NCBI RefSeq assembly: GCF_003952485.1
Contig: NZ_CP034447.1
Location: 6,462,501 to 6,526,500 of the forward strand
Reading direction: 5' to 3'
Length of the DNA stretch: 64,000 nucleotides
From: Mesorhizobium sp. M1E.F.Ca.ET.045.02.1.1
GTDB lineage: Bacteria; Pseudomonadota; Alphaproteobacteria; Rhizobiales; Rhizobiaceae
The notes beneath the pieces were generated by a model. The model was not told the DNA's origin, did no database searches, and saw nothing but the letters and a program-made list of their open reading frames with translations. Shown piece after piece: positions 1 through 9,357 of this stretch; position 1 is the stretch's first letter, and each line of letters begins with the position of its first letter. The position numbers and the translations under genes are program-made.

Positions 1-1
1 G

Positions 2-304
2 ACCCGCGACATCGCCGAGCTTTTGACCGCCGAGGGCTTCAGCGTCAACCGCAACCAGATCGAGCTCAACCAGCCGATCAAGACTATCGGCCTCACCAAT
101 GTGGCGATCGCGCTGCATCCGGAAGTCGAGGTCACCGTCACGCTTAACGTCGCCCGCTCGGCTGAAGAGGCGGAGCGCCAGGCCAAGGGCGAGATGCTGA
201 CGACGGCCGAAGCCATCTATGGCGAGGACATCAACGACAACGCCCGGCCGGAGAACTTCTTCGACCCGAACGCCGAATTCGAAAGCGGCGAAGACAACGC
301 CTGA
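2..304 (+). CDS. rplI: 50S ribosomal protein L9, C-terminal part
   Basis: The frame is open from the window edge, so the start lies outside. About 100 residues are visible. They match the C-terminal domain of L9: the '[21 protein letters not shown]' region, followed by an acidic tail (NPNAEFES-like, ending GEDNA) that is typical of rhizobial L9. L9 binds 23S rRNA in the large ribosomal subunit. A clear Rho-independent terminator follows at 375-401, so this is the last gene of its transcript. Identification rests on the conserved C-terminal domain only. Confidence 0.9.
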   Translation, partial: TRDIAELLTAEGFSVNRNQIELNQPIKTIGLTNVAIALHPEVEVTVTLNVARSAEEAERQAKGEMLTTAEAIYGEDINDNARPENFFDPNAEFESGEDNA

Positions 305-374
305 TCGCCAACACCTGATCGACAGGGCCGGAGCGCTGCTCCGGCTCGCAGGCCTCCAGAATTTCTGGACTAAC

Positions 375-401
375 GCCCGGGCACACGACCCGGGCATTTT
401 T
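375..401 (+). terminator. Rho-independent terminator after rplI
   Basis: GCCCGGG (375-381) pairs with CCCGGGC (389-395) across a 7-base loop and is followed by ATTTTTAT. It lies 70 bases after the rplI stop codon. Confidence 0.85.
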
Positions 402-575
402 ATGCCAAATGGAACTTTTCGAACCCCTATATCTTGAGGCAGACTATAGCGTCGCGCGTCCTTTGGACGCAGAAATGACGCCGTAGTACCTGTGACTTTC
501 GCGCAGGACCCGCCCGATACCGATACCGTTTCGGGCCTTGCGCGGAAGTCAGCCTGCCCTGAGGGACATTTGGTC

Positions 576-1862
576 ATGAATATTCTTTTGAAGCGCATTC
601 TCGACGGCCTGGTGCGCACGGGCAATCTCAAGGTCACCGGGCCGAAGGGCTCGTCCGTTACTTTCGGCGACGGCAGCGGCGAGCCCGTGCACATGCACAT
701 CAAGACCACGCATGCCGAGCGCGCCATCAGCTTCGATCCGATGCTGGCCGTGCCCGAGGCCTATATGGACGGCGAGCTCGACATCCTCGAGGGCGGGGTG
801 CTGGGCATGATGCGCATCGCTTTCCAGAACATGGGCAGCGGCGGCATCGACGCGACCTGGTCGAAGGCGATCGAGGGTCTGCGCCACGCCTTTCGCCGCC
901 TGCAGCAGATCAACACCGCCTCGCGCTCGCGCCGCAACGTGCAGCGCCACTACGATCTGTCCGGCGAGCTCTACAAGCTCTTCCTCGACGAGGACATGCA
1001 GTATTCCTGCGCCTATTTCGAACAGCTCGACATGACGCTGGACGAGGCGCAGCTCGCCAAGAAGCGCCATATCGCCGCCAAGTTGAGGCTTAAGCCCGGA
1101 CAAACGGTGCTCGACATCGGTTCAGGCTGGGGCGGGCTCGGTCTCTATCTCGCCAAGACGTTCGACGTCGATGTTCAGGGTGTGACGCTGTCGACCGAAC
1201 AGCATGGCGTCGCCACCGACCGCGCGCATGCGATGGGCCTGCAGGACCGGGTGCATTTCGACCTCAAGGACTACCGCGCGCTCAACGAACGCTTCGACCA
1301 CATCGTCTCGGTCGGCATGTTCGAGCATGTCGGCGTCAACCACTACCGCACCTTCTTCGACAAGGCGGCGACGCTCTTGAAGCCCGACGGCGTGATGCTG
1401 CTCCACACCATCGGCCGCTCCGGCGTGCCGTGGGCGACCAGTGCCTTCGTCCGTAAATACATCTTCCCCGGCGGCTACATCCCGGCCCTTTCCGAAGTGA
1501 TGCCGGCAATCGAGAAGTCGGGCCTGGTGGTCACCGACATCGAGATGCTCAGGCTGCACTATGCCGAGACGCTGAAGCACTGGGGCATGCGCTTTGCCGC
1601 CAACCGCGACAAGGCCAAGGCGATCTATGACGAGCGCTTCTGCCGCATGTGGGAATTCTACCTCGCCGCCTCGGAAGCCGCCTTCCGCTGGCAGGACCTG
1701 GTCATCTTCCAGATCCAACTCGCCAAGAAGAACGACACGCTGCCGATGACGCGCGACTACATGGCCAAATGCGAGAAGGCGTTGGAAATGCGCGACCTCG
1801 GCCATCAGGAGCCGGCTCCGGTGGCCGCCAAGCCCGCGCGCCGCCGCAAGGCGGTGGAGTAG
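576..1862 (+). CDS. cfa: Cyclopropane-fatty-acyl-phospholipid synthase
   Basis: Transfers a methylene group from S-adenosylmethionine to cis double bonds of membrane phospholipid acyl chains. The SAM site is visible as VLDIGSGWGGLGLYLAKT, followed by the family signature DYR and the FDHIVSVGMFEHVG segment. At 428 residues it has the usual length. A GTG start at 492 is possible, but ATG 576 is preferred because GAGGGAC at 561-567 is a well-placed ribosome binding site and the family homology begins with MNILLKRIL. The C-terminus is a short basic tail (KPARRRKAVE). A terminator at 1903-1930 ends the transcript. Confidence 0.93.
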   Translation: MNILLKRILDGLVRTGNLKVTGPKGSSVTFGDGSGEPVHMHIKTTHAERAISFDPMLAVPEAYMDGELDILEGGVLGMMRIAFQNMGSGGIDATWSKAIEGLRHAFRRLQQINTASRSRRNVQRHYDLSGELYKLFLDEDMQYSCAYFEQLDMTLDEAQLAKKRHIAAKLRLKPGQTVLDIGSGWGGLGLYLAKTFDVDVQGVTLSTEQHGVATDRAHAMGLQDRVHFDLKDYRALNERFDHIVSVGMFEHVGVNHYRTFFDKAATLLKPDGVMLLHTIGRSGVPWATSAFVRKYIFPGGYIPALSEVMPAIEKSGLVVTDIEMLRLHYAETLKHWGMRFAANRDKAKAIYDERFCRMWEFYLAASEAAFRWQDLVIFQIQLAKKNDTLPMTRDYMAKCEKALEMRDLGHQEPAPVAAKPARRRKAVE

Positions 1863-1902
1863 GCGGCGCGGATTGCCGCTTGCCATTGCGGCTGATGCCG
1901 TG

Positions 1903-1930
1903 AAAAAGGTCTCGTTCGCGAGGCCTTTTT
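1903..1930 (+). terminator. Terminator after cfa, overlapping the ynfA ribosome binding site
   Basis: AAAAAGGTCTCG (1903-1914) pairs with CGAGGCCTTTTT (1919-1930), with one G-T wobble and a 4-base loop. The 3' arm contains GAGG (1920-1923), which is also the best ribosome binding site for the ATG at 1932. The hairpin could therefore both end cfa transcription and mask ynfA translation. Confidence 0.75.
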
Positions 1931-1931
1931 C

Positions 1932-2255
1932 ATGACCTATCTCATCTACATCGCAGCCGCGCTTGCCGAGATCGCCGGCTGCTTTTCTTTCTGGGCCTGG
2001 TGGCGGCTGGCGAAGTCGCCGCTGTGGCTTGTTCCCGGCCTCGTCTCGCTTGCCCTCTTCGGCTTCCTGCTGGCGCTCGTCGACACCAACGCCGCCGGCC
2101 GCGCCTATGCGGCCTATGGCGGCATCTACATCGCCGCCTCGCTCGGCTGGCTTTGGCTGATCGAAGGCGCGCGCCCCGACCGCTTCGACCTCGCCGGCGC
2201 CGCGCTCTGCATCGTCGGCGCCTCGGTCATCCTTCTGGCACCGCGGGGAGTCTGA
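1932..2255 (+). CDS. ynfA: YnfA family (UPF0060) small membrane protein
   Basis: A 107-residue, very hydrophobic protein with four predicted membrane helices. It matches the YnfA/UPF0060 family from start to end, including the N-terminal helix [15 protein letters not shown], the central [14 protein letters not shown] and the final helix ending ILLAPR. YnfA proteins belong to the drug/metabolite transporter superfamily and are thought to work as dimers in the inner membrane; the substrate is not clear from sequence. The start codon follows directly on the cfa terminator. The next gene begins one base after the stop, so the two are probably co-transcribed. Confidence 0.9.
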   Translation: MTYLIYIAAALAEIAGCFSFWAWWRLAKSPLWLVPGLVSLALFGFLLALVDTNAAGRAYAAYGGIYIAASLGWLWLIEGARPDRFDLAGAALCIVGASVILLAPRGV

Positions 2256-2256
2256 A

Positions 2257-3222
2257 GTGGAGCTGCCCGCCCCGCTCCGGCAAGGCGTCGACGGCCTGCT
2301 CGAAAAGGTGCCGCTGCCGGCGCTGAAACAGGCGGCGAGAACGCTTTCCGAACGCTACCGCGCCGAACTGCGCGACGGCCGTTTGCACATGGCCGAAGAC
2401 ATGGCGGTGAAGGCCTATCTGGCGACCAGGCTGCCCGCAACTTACGCCGCTGTCCGCGCAAGCCTCGATGCGCTGGAAGAGGCTCGACCCGAGTTCCTGC
2501 CGAAAAGCCTGCTCGATATCGGCGCCGGGCCTGGCACCATGCTTTGGGCCACGGTGGACGTCTGGCCTGAGCTCGAGCAGGCGGTTCTGGTCGAGGCGAG
2601 TGCTTCGGTGCGCAAGATCGGGCAGTCGCTGGCAGCCGGCGCGATCGCCGCCCGCGCGGACTGGGTCGCCGGCGACGCCACCATCGATCTCGACGGTCTC
2701 GGGCCCGCCGATCTCGTCAGCGCGGCCTATGTTCTGGACGAGATCGCGCCGGCCTCGCTGCCGAAGCTCGTCGGCAGGCTCTGGCGGTTGACCTCCGACA
2801 CGCTGCTCGTCGTCGAGCCCGGAACGCCGGCCGGCTGGCAGCGCGTTCTTGCCGTGCGATCGCAGCTCATCGAAGCCGGCGCGCATGTCTCGGCGCCTTG
2901 CCCGCACGTGGCGCCCTGCCCGCTTGTTCCGCCCGACTGGTGTCACTTCTCGCGCCGTGTCGCCCGCTCGCGCCTGCATCGGCTGGCCAAGGAGGCCGAC
3001 GTGCCGTGGGAGGACGAGAAGTTCATCTACCTCGCCGCATCGCGGCAGCCGGCGGCGGCGCGCGCGGCGCGGGTGATCGCGCCGCCGAAAGCGGGTTCGG
3101 GCAAGGTGGTGCTAAAGCTTTGCCAACCGGACGGCAGCGCCGGCGAGCGCCTGTTCAGCAAGCGCGACGGCGAAGTGTTCAAGACGGCGCGGCGGGCGGA
3201 CTGGGGCGATACGCTGGCATAG
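2257..3222 (+). CDS. Rsm22-type small ribosomal subunit methyltransferase family protein
   Basis: A 321-residue protein with a class I SAM-binding motif (LLDIGAGPGTMLWA, around residues 86-99). Its C-terminal half has the cysteine-rich signature of Rsm22 (CPHVAPCPL then DWCHFSRRVARS), the family linked in mitochondria to small ribosomal subunit assembly. Bacterial members are annotated as putative rRNA methyltransferases; the target base is unknown. GTG 2257 is used as start: GGGGAG (2245-2250) lies just upstream and the codon is one base after the ynfA stop. The final 60 residues look like a basic RNA-binding extension. Confidence 0.85.
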   Translation: MELPAPLRQGVDGLLEKVPLPALKQAARTLSERYRAELRDGRLHMAEDMAVKAYLATRLPATYAAVRASLDALEEARPEFLPKSLLDIGAGPGTMLWATVDVWPELEQAVLVEASASVRKIGQSLAAGAIAARADWVAGDATIDLDGLGPADLVSAAYVLDEIAPASLPKLVGRLWRLTSDTLLVVEPGTPAGWQRVLAVRSQLIEAGAHVSAPCPHVAPCPLVPPDWCHFSRRVARSRLHRLAKEADVPWEDEKFIYLAASRQPAAARAARVIAPPKAGSGKVVLKLCQPDGSAGERLFSKRDGEVFKTARRADWGDTLA

Positions 3223-3689
3223 GCCGCATACCCGGACGACCTCGGCATCGAGAGAGTCGCATCGCCGGTGCGCTGGCGGCTCGCGTGCTTTGGAGATTAG
3301 CCGAAGCGTCCAGACTTCGTCATCCACGGGCGGAGCGGGAGCGAAGCGACGCGGCGCAGACCATAGGATGACGACCTGACGAGTGTTTCGACTAATCTAG
3401 GTCGTCCGCGGCACCCTGCGCGAACAGACGTGGCAGATCGGTTGTGAGCGAGCCTCCGACGGCAATCAGCCATCTAATTTGTTCTTGCTTCGTTCCATAC
3501 TTGCGCATAAGAATCATGACTTGCCGAGTCAACCGGAATCGGGCCACCGGAATACTGTCCTGTGGACGGTTCGCCGTTCCTGTGAACAACGGGCATCAAG
3601 GCCGATTGGCCGCGTGGTGATGCAGAAAGGTCAACACCGACTCATCTCGTTCTTGTTATCGAGAAGCCGGGATCGAAATCGGGGACATC
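3223..3689. other. Intergenic region with a palindromic repeat (3318-3373)
   Basis: No convincing gene is seen in these 467 bases. CGTCATCC (3318-3325) and GGATGACG (3366-3373) form inverted ends around a GC-rich core rich in GGAGCG/GAAGCG. This resembles short dispersed intergenic repeats of rhizobia. A minus-strand frame at 3392-3589 has no recognisable similarity. The dnaB promoter should lie toward the right end. Confidence 0.5.
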
Positions 3690-5180
3690 ATGGCAGAAGC
3701 AGCGCGCAAAATCGGCGTGGCGGAGCAACCGCTTTATCGCGAGGCACCGAACAACATCGAGGCCGAGCAGGCGCTGCTTGGCGCCATTCTGGTCAACAAC
3801 GACGCTTTCTACCGCGTTTCCGATTTTCTCAAGCCCGCGCATTTCTACGAGCCGCTGCATCGACGGATCTTCGAGGTGGCGGCCGAGCTCATCCGCATGG
3901 GCAAGATCGCGACGCCGATCACATTGAAGACCTTCCTTCCCGCCGAAGAAAAGGTCGGCGACATGACGGTCGCGCAGTATGTCGTGCGCCTTGCTGTCGA
4001 AGCGGTCACCGTCGTCAACGCCACCGATTACGGACGCGCCATCTACGACCTCGCCACGCGCCGCGCGCTGATCACCGTCGGCGAGGACATGGTCAACATC
4101 GCCTATGACGCGCCGGTCGACATGTCGCCCTCCGACCAGATCGAGGACGCCGAGCGGCGTCTTTTCGAGTTGGCGGAAACAGGCCGCTACGACGGCGGCT
4201 TCGAGAGCTTCAACGATGCGGTCAAGACCGCCGTCGACATGGCCAACGCCGCCTTCATGCGCGACGGCCATCTGTCGGGTATCGCCACGGGCCTGCGCGA
4301 CCTCGACCGCCGCATGGGCGGCCTGCAGCCCTCCGACCTGATCGTGCTCGCCGGACGCCCCGGCATGGGCAAGACCTCCTTAGCCACCAACATCGCCTTC
4401 AACATCGCCGAGGCTTACGTGCCGGCGCAGCAGGCCGACGGCAGCTTCAAGGCGGCCAATGGCGGCGTCGTCGGTTTCTTCTCGCTCGAAATGTCGTCGG
4501 AGCAGCTTGCCACCCGCATCATCTCCGAACAGACCGAGATTTCGTCATCGAAGATCCGCCGCGGTGAAATCTCCGAGATGGATTTCGAGAAGCTGGTCGC
4601 CTGCTCGCAGACGATGCAGAAGATCCCGCTGTTCATCGACCAGACCGGTGGTATCTCGATCGCGCAGCTCTCCGCCCGCGCGCGGCGGCTGAAGCGGCAG
4701 CGCGGCCTCGACCTCATCGTCATCGACTATATCCAGCTGATGCAGGGGTCGAGCGCCAGGGCCTCGCAGAACCGCGTGCAGGAAATCACCGAGATCACCA
4801 CGGGCCTGAAGGCTTTGGCCAAGGAGCTCGGCGTGCCGATCATCGCGCTGTCTCAGCTCTCGCGTCAGGTCGAAAGCCGCGACGACAAGCGCCCGCAACT
4901 CTCGGACCTGCGCGAATCGGGCTCCATCGAGCAGGACGCCGACGTGGTGCTGTTCGTCTACCGCGAGGAGTATTACCTCAAGAACCGCGAGCCGAAGCTC
5001 GGCACCGACGAATACATCAAATGGGAAAACGAGATGAACGAGGCGCGCGGCAAGGCCGAGTGCATCGTGGCCAAGCAGCGCCACGGACCGACCGGCACGG
5101 TCAGCCTCGCCTTCCACGGCGAGTTCACGCGCTTCTCGGATTTGGCGGAAGAGCATCATCTGCCGGAGAGGTTTGAGTAG
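3690..5180 (+). CDS. dnaB: Replicative DNA helicase
   Basis: The hexameric helicase that unwinds DNA ahead of the replisome. The N-terminal DnaB domain (from residue ~20, NNIEAEQALLGAIL) is followed by the RecA-like motor with Walker A GRPGMGKTS around residue 220, Walker B-type LIVIDYIQLM, and the C-terminal ALSQLSRQVE and LRESGSIEQDADVV motifs. The length of 496 residues is normal. The ATG follows GGGGACATC. It lies upstream of radA on the same strand, separated by a large palindromic repeat. Confidence 0.97.
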   Translation: MAEAARKIGVAEQPLYREAPNNIEAEQALLGAILVNNDAFYRVSDFLKPAHFYEPLHRRIFEVAAELIRMGKIATPITLKTFLPAEEKVGDMTVAQYVVRLAVEAVTVVNATDYGRAIYDLATRRALITVGEDMVNIAYDAPVDMSPSDQIEDAERRLFELAETGRYDGGFESFNDAVKTAVDMANAAFMRDGHLSGIATGLRDLDRRMGGLQPSDLIVLAGRPGMGKTSLATNIAFNIAEAYVPAQQADGSFKAANGGVVGFFSLEMSSEQLATRIISEQTEISSSKIRRGEISEMDFEKLVACSQTMQKIPLFIDQTGGISIAQLSARARRLKRQRGLDLIVIDYIQLMQGSSARASQNRVQEITEITTGLKALAKELGVPIIALSQLSRQVESRDDKRPQLSDLRESGSIEQDADVVLFVYREEYYLKNREPKLGTDEYIKWENEMNEARGKAECIVAKQRHGPTGTVSLAFHGEFTRFSDLAEEHHLPERFE

Positions 5181-5207
5181 CTTTTGGCAGACGTCAGCGC
5201 TCCGTCA

Positions 5208-5365
5208 CACCCCCCTCTGGCCTGCCGGCCATCTCCCCCGCAAGGGGGGAGATTGACTGCCGCCACGACCTTCGCCAATCGCCGACGTTGCAGGAATAGC
5301 GCCGGCGGCCAAGCTGCTGATCTCCCCCCTTGCGGGGGAGATGGCCGGCAGGCCAGAAGGGGGTG
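5208..5365. repeat. Paired palindromic element R1 (arm type A)
   Basis: Two arms of about 46 bases are near-perfect inverted copies of each other: CACCCCCCTCTGG ... to GGGGAGAT on the left, and the reverse complement on the right. Each arm also folds on itself through CTCCCCCGCAAGGGGGGAG. The spacer contains TTCGCCAATC and GACGTTGCAGGAA, shared with the other type A and type E copies in this window. It lies between dnaB and radA. Confidence 0.85.
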
Positions 5366-5410
5366 GGCGGGAACGCCAGCCTTCGAAAATTTGCGATTGG
5401 CACAACGCTA

Positions 5411-6829
5411 ATGGCCAAACCCCGCGTTCAGTTCATCTGCCAGAATTGCGGCTCGGTGCATCAGCGCTGGGCCGGCAAATGCGATGCCTGCGGCGAGTGG
5501 AACACACTCGTCGAGGAAGGCACGGCCGGCGGTATCGGCTCGGGACCGGCCAATACCCGCAACGCCCGCAAGGGCCGCGCCGTGGTGCTCACCAGCCTTG
5601 CCGGCGACATCGAGGACGCGCCACGCATCGTTTCGGGCATCGGCGAGCTCGACCGCGCCACCGGCGGCGGCTTCGTGCGCGGCTCGGCGCTGCTGGTCGG
5701 CGGTGATCCCGGGATCGGCAAGTCGACGCTGCTGACGCAAGCAGCGGCGGCCTTGGCCTCGAAGGGTCACCGCATCGTCTACGTCTCGGGCGAGGAAGCG
5801 GTCGCGCAGATCCGGCTGCGCGCGCAGCGCCTCGGCGTCGCCTCGACACCGGTCGAGCTCGCGGCCGAAACCAATGTCGAGGACATCCTTGCAACAATCG
5901 CCGACGGCAAGCGGCCCGACCTCGTCATCCTCGATTCCATCCAGACGCTGTGGACCGACCTTGCCGATTCGGCGCCGGGCACCGTCACCCAGGTGCGCGC
6001 CGCCGCCCAGGCGATGATCCGCTATGCGAAATCCACAGGGGCCGCGATCGTGCTCGTCGGCCATGTCACCAAGGAAGGCCAGATCGCCGGCCCTCGCGTC
6101 GTCGAGCACATGGTCGACGGCGTGCTCTATTTCGAGGGCGAAGGCAACCATCACTTCCGCATCCTGCGCACGGTGAAGAACCGTTTCGGGCCGACCGACG
6201 AGATCGGCGTCTTCGAGATGTCGGACAAGGGCCTGCGCGAGGTCGCCAACCCATCCGAGCTGTTCCTCGGCGAGCGCCACGCGAAATCGCCGGGCGCCGC
6301 CGTTTTCGCCGGCATGGAAGGGACAAGGCCGGTGCTGGTCGAGATCCAGGCGCTGGTGGCGCCCTCCTCGCTCGGCACTCCGCGCCGCGCCGTGGTCGGC
6401 TGGGACGGCGCGCGGCTCTCCATGGTGCTGGCGGTGCTCGAGGCGCATTGCGGCGTCCGTTTCGGCCAGCACGACGTCTATCTCAACGTCGCCGGCGGCT
6501 ACCGCATCTCGGAGCCGGCGGCCGATCTCGCGGTCGCCGCCGCACTTGTTTCCTCGCTCACCGGTCTTGCCCTTCCAGCCGATTGCGTCTATTTCGGCGA
6601 AATCAGCCTTTCGGGCGCGGTAAGGCCGGTTGCGCATGCGCAGCAGCGCCTTAAAGAGGCCGAAAAGCTGGGTTTCGGAAGCGCGGTGCTGCCGCTCGGC
6701 AGCGAGGAAGTCGTTGGCGGTAATGGGGCCGGGGGAATCGCGGCCGGCGCTTTCCAGCCAACCGAGCTTGCCGACCTCGTGGCGCGCATAGCCGGCTCAC
6801 GCCGCAGCCGTGCCGACGAAGGGGAGTGA
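5411..6829 (+). CDS. radA: DNA repair protein RadA (Sms)
   Basis: A RecA-like ATPase that promotes branch migration in recombinational repair. Visible parts: an N-terminal zinc finger with CQNC and CDAC pairs, Walker A GGDPGIGKSTLL around residue 97, the RadA-specific KNRFG motif (KNRFGPTDEIG), and a C-terminal Lon-like domain. The product is 472 residues. The reading frame extends upstream to 5330 inside repeat R1, but ATG 5411 starts the conserved MAKPRVQFICQNC sequence, so that start is used. Confidence 0.95.
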   Translation: MAKPRVQFICQNCGSVHQRWAGKCDACGEWNTLVEEGTAGGIGSGPANTRNARKGRAVVLTSLAGDIEDAPRIVSGIGELDRATGGGFVRGSALLVGGDPGIGKSTLLTQAAAALASKGHRIVYVSGEEAVAQIRLRAQRLGVASTPVELAAETNVEDILATIADGKRPDLVILDSIQTLWTDLADSAPGTVTQVRAAAQAMIRYAKSTGAAIVLVGHVTKEGQIAGPRVVEHMVDGVLYFEGEGNHHFRILRTVKNRFGPTDEIGVFEMSDKGLREVANPSELFLGERHAKSPGAAVFAGMEGTRPVLVEIQALVAPSSLGTPRRAVVGWDGARLSMVLAVLEAHCGVRFGQHDVYLNVAGGYRISEPAADLAVAAALVSSLTGLALPADCVYFGEISLSGAVRPVAHAQQRLKEAEKLGFGSAVLPLGSEEVVGGNGAGGIAAGAFQPTELADLVARIAGSRRSRADEGE

Positions 6830-6856
6830 TGCGGCTCATGATGTGGGGCGAAAGAC

Positions 6857-7540
6857 ATGCCGATTACGCTGCTTGACGGAATTCTCGTCGGCTTCACCCT
6901 GGTCTCGGCAATGCTTGCCATGGTGCGCGGCTTTTCCCGCGAGGTGCTGTCCGTGGTTTCGTGGGCAGCGGCGGCGGCGGCGGCCTTCTTCTTCTACAAG
7001 CCTGTGCTGCCCTACGTTCAGCCCTATGTCGACAACGACAAAATCGCCATGGCGGCGGCCGCCGGCATCGTCTTCGTCATCGCGCTGATCGTCGTTTCGG
7101 TGATCACCATGAAGATCGCCGACTGGATCATCGATTCGCGCATCGGCGCGCTCGACCGGACGCTCGGCTTCCTCTACGGCGCGGCACGCGGCGTCCTGGT
7201 CGTCGCGGTGGCGCTTTTGTTCTTCAACTGGCTGGCCGGCGCCAAGGCTCCTGCCTGGGTCGCCAACGCCAAGTCGCGGCCGCTGCTCGAGACGATCGGC
7301 GCCAAGCTCGAAAGCGTGCTGCCGGAGAATACGGAAGAGCTGGTCAACAAATACACGCATAAGGGCACGCCCACGACCGAGGCGCCGGCAACGTCCGACC
7401 AGCCCGCGGCCGAGCCGCCGGCCGCCGGCGAGGACAATGCGCCGGCCCCCGACGACAGCGAAGGCGAGGCGCCCGCCGACAACGAGCCGGCTCCGGCCCC
7501 TGCTCCGGCTCCCGCTCCGGCCCCGGCGCCGGCAAATTGA
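6857..7540 (+). CDS. cvpA: CvpA family membrane protein
   Basis: A 227-residue protein with four membrane helices in the first 130 residues and the CvpA core (LDGILVGFTLVSAMLAMVRG; SRIGALDRTLGFLYGAARG-like). The family is named after colicin V production in E. coli and is commonly linked to purF, as here; its molecular role is unsettled. The C-terminal ~80 residues are a low-complexity acidic and Pro/Ala-rich tail ending in repeated AP pairs, probably disordered. A hairpin at 7546-7566 follows the stop. Confidence 0.85.
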   Translation: MPITLLDGILVGFTLVSAMLAMVRGFSREVLSVVSWAAAAAAAFFFYKPVLPYVQPYVDNDKIAMAAAAGIVFVIALIVVSVITMKIADWIIDSRIGALDRTLGFLYGAARGVLVVAVALLFFNWLAGAKAPAWVANAKSRPLLETIGAKLESVLPENTEELVNKYTHKGTPTTEAPATSDQPAAEPPAAGEDNAPAPDDSEGEAPADNEPAPAPAPAPAPAPAPAN

Positions 7541-7545
7541 AATTC

Positions 7546-7576
7546 AGGCCAGCGCGGCGCTGGCCTAAAGCATTTT
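7546..7576 (+). terminator. Hairpin after cvpA
   Basis: AGGCCAGCG (7546-7554) and CGCTGGCCT (7558-7566) form a 9-bp stem with a 3-base loop, followed by AAAGCATTTT. The T-tract is short and displaced, so termination may be partial and purF could be read through. Confidence 0.6.
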
Positions 7577-7653
7577 ATGAATGCGGCATCGCGTGCGTTG
7601 CGTTCGACGGGCGATCGCCCTATATGGCGGCTTTAGCGGAGCTTGAGCACCAA

Positions 7654-9135
7654 ATGGCAGACTCAACGGCAGACGCAGGCAAAGTCCTTTCCGCCGAGGC
7701 CGACGACCATTTCCACGACGAATGCGGCGTATTCGGCATTTTCGGCCGGCAGGACGCTGCGGCCATCGTCACGCTCGGGCTCCACGCCCTGCAGCATCGC
7801 GGCCAGGAAGCGGCCGGCATCGTCTCCTATGATGGCACACAGTTCCATGTCGAACGCCATGTCGGCCTCATCGGCGACACCTTCACCAAACAGCGCGTGA
7901 TCGACAGCCTGCAGGGCAACCGCGCCATCGGCCATACCCGCTACGCCACTACCGGCGGCGCCGGCCTGCGCAACGTCCAGCCCTTCTTCGCCGAGCTCGC
8001 CGAAGGCGGTCTCGCTGTCGCCCACAACGGCAACCTCACCAATGCGCTCACCGTGCAGCGCGCATTGCAGAAGCAGGGCTCTATCTTCTCCTCGACCTCC
8101 GATACCGAGACGCTCTTGCATCTGGTCGCCACCAGCAAAGAGCGCGATCTCAACTCGCGCTTCATCGACGCGGTGCGCCAGGTCGAAGGCGCCTTCTCGC
8201 TGGTGGCGTTGACGGCCAAGAAGATGATCGGCTGCCGCGACCCGCTCGGCATCCGCCCGCTGGTGCTGGGCGATCTCGACGGCGCCTGGATCCTCGCTTC
8301 CGAGACCTGCGCGCTCGACATCATCGGCGCCCGCTTCGTGCGCGACATCAAGCCCGGCGAAATGGTGGTCGTCACCTCCAAGGGCATCGAGAGCCTGTTC
8401 CCGTTCGAGCCGCAGAAGACCCGCTTCTGCATCTTCGAATATGTCTATTTCGCCCGGCCGGATTCCTCGGTCGAGGGCCGCAATGTCTATGAGGTGCGCA
8501 AACGCATCGGCGCGGAGCTTGCGCAGGAAAACCCGGTCGAGGCCGACATCGTGGTGCCGGTGCCGGATTCCGGCACGCCGGCCGCGATCGGCTTTTCCCA
8601 GGCCGCGGGCATTCCCTTCGAGCTCGGCATCATCCGCAACCACTATGTCGGCCGCACCTTCATCCAGCCCGGCGATTCCATCCGCCATATGGGCGTGAAG
8701 CTCAAGCACAACGCCAACCGCCGCATGATCGAGGGCAAGCGCGTGGTGCTGGTCGACGATTCCATCGTGCGCGGCACCACCAGCCAGAAGATCGTGCAGA
8801 TGGTGCGCGACGCCGGCGCCAAGGAAGTGCATATGCGCATCGCCTCGCCGCCGACCAGCGCATCCTGCTTCTACGGCGTCGACACGCCGGAGAAATCGAA
8901 GCTGCTCGCTTCGCGCATGTCGGTCGAGGAGATGGCCGAGTTCATCCGCGTCGATTCGCTCGGATTTCTCTCGATCGACGGGCTCTACCGCGCCGTCGGC
9001 GAGGCGCGCCGCGACAACGACCAGCCGCAATTCTGCGACGCCTGCTTCACAGGCCAGTACCCCACTCGCCTGCTCGACTTCGAAGGCCACGACAATGTGC
9101 GCACGCTGTCGCTGCTGGCGTCGAGCGGGTCGTAG
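7654..9135 (+). CDS. purF: Amidophosphoribosyltransferase
   Basis: First committed enzyme of purine synthesis: makes 5-phosphoribosylamine from PRPP and glutamine. The N-terminal glutaminase nucleophile is the cysteine in DECGVFGIFG (residue 24 from this start), preceded by a propeptide as in Bacillus-type PurF. The C-terminal phosphoribosyltransferase domain shows the PRPP loop VVLVDDSIVRGTT, and cysteines near CFYGVDTP and FCDACFTG suggest the iron-sulfur type. Starts at 7537 and 7624 are in frame; 7654 is preferred because GGAG lies upstream and the length (493) is normal. Confidence 0.95.
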   Translation: MADSTADAGKVLSAEADDHFHDECGVFGIFGRQDAAAIVTLGLHALQHRGQEAAGIVSYDGTQFHVERHVGLIGDTFTKQRVIDSLQGNRAIGHTRYATTGGAGLRNVQPFFAELAEGGLAVAHNGNLTNALTVQRALQKQGSIFSSTSDTETLLHLVATSKERDLNSRFIDAVRQVEGAFSLVALTAKKMIGCRDPLGIRPLVLGDLDGAWILASETCALDIIGARFVRDIKPGEMVVVTSKGIESLFPFEPQKTRFCIFEYVYFARPDSSVEGRNVYEVRKRIGAELAQENPVEADIVVPVPDSGTPAAIGFSQAAGIPFELGIIRNHYVGRTFIQPGDSIRHMGVKLKHNANRRMIEGKRVVLVDDSIVRGTTSQKIVQMVRDAGAKEVHMRIASPPTSASCFYGVDTPEKSKLLASRMSVEEMAEFIRVDSLGFLSIDGLYRAVGEARRDNDQPQFCDACFTGQYPTRLLDFEGHDNVRTLSLLASSGS

Positions 9136-9170
9136 GGGCGCGCCGGACTTTCATTTGCCTTTGCCAAGTT

Positions 9171-9327
9171 ACCCCCCTCTGTCCTGCCGGACATCTCCCC
9201 CTCAAGGGGGGAGATCAGATGTCGCCATCGCTTTCGCCAATCTCGAAGGCTGCGAGAAAAGCGCCGGCGCCGGTGAAATCCAATCTCCCCCCTTGAGGGG
9301 GAGATGCCCGGCAGGGCAGAGGGGGGT
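9171..9327. repeat. Paired palindromic element R2 (arm type A)
   Basis: Left arm ACCCCCCTCTGTCCTGCCGG continuing to GGGGAGATC; right arm is the inverted copy ending GGCAGAGGGGGGT. The inner hairpin is CTCCCCCTCAAGGGGGGAG. The spacer again carries TTTCGCCAATC. Lies between purF and the SDR gene. Confidence 0.85.
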
Positions 9328-9357
9328 GTCTCGCGCCCACCTTACGAAAGCTTTCAC

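Noticed and set aside
3392..3589. Minus-strand frame in the dnaB upstream region
   Set aside because: No similarity, no convincing ribosome binding site, and it lies between a dispersed repeat and the expected dnaB promoter.
5208..5365. Paired palindromes considered as miniature transposons with terminal repeats
   Set aside because: No target duplications could be seen, ends differ between arm types, and each arm is itself a hairpin; a RIME/RPE-type intergenic repeat is the better description.
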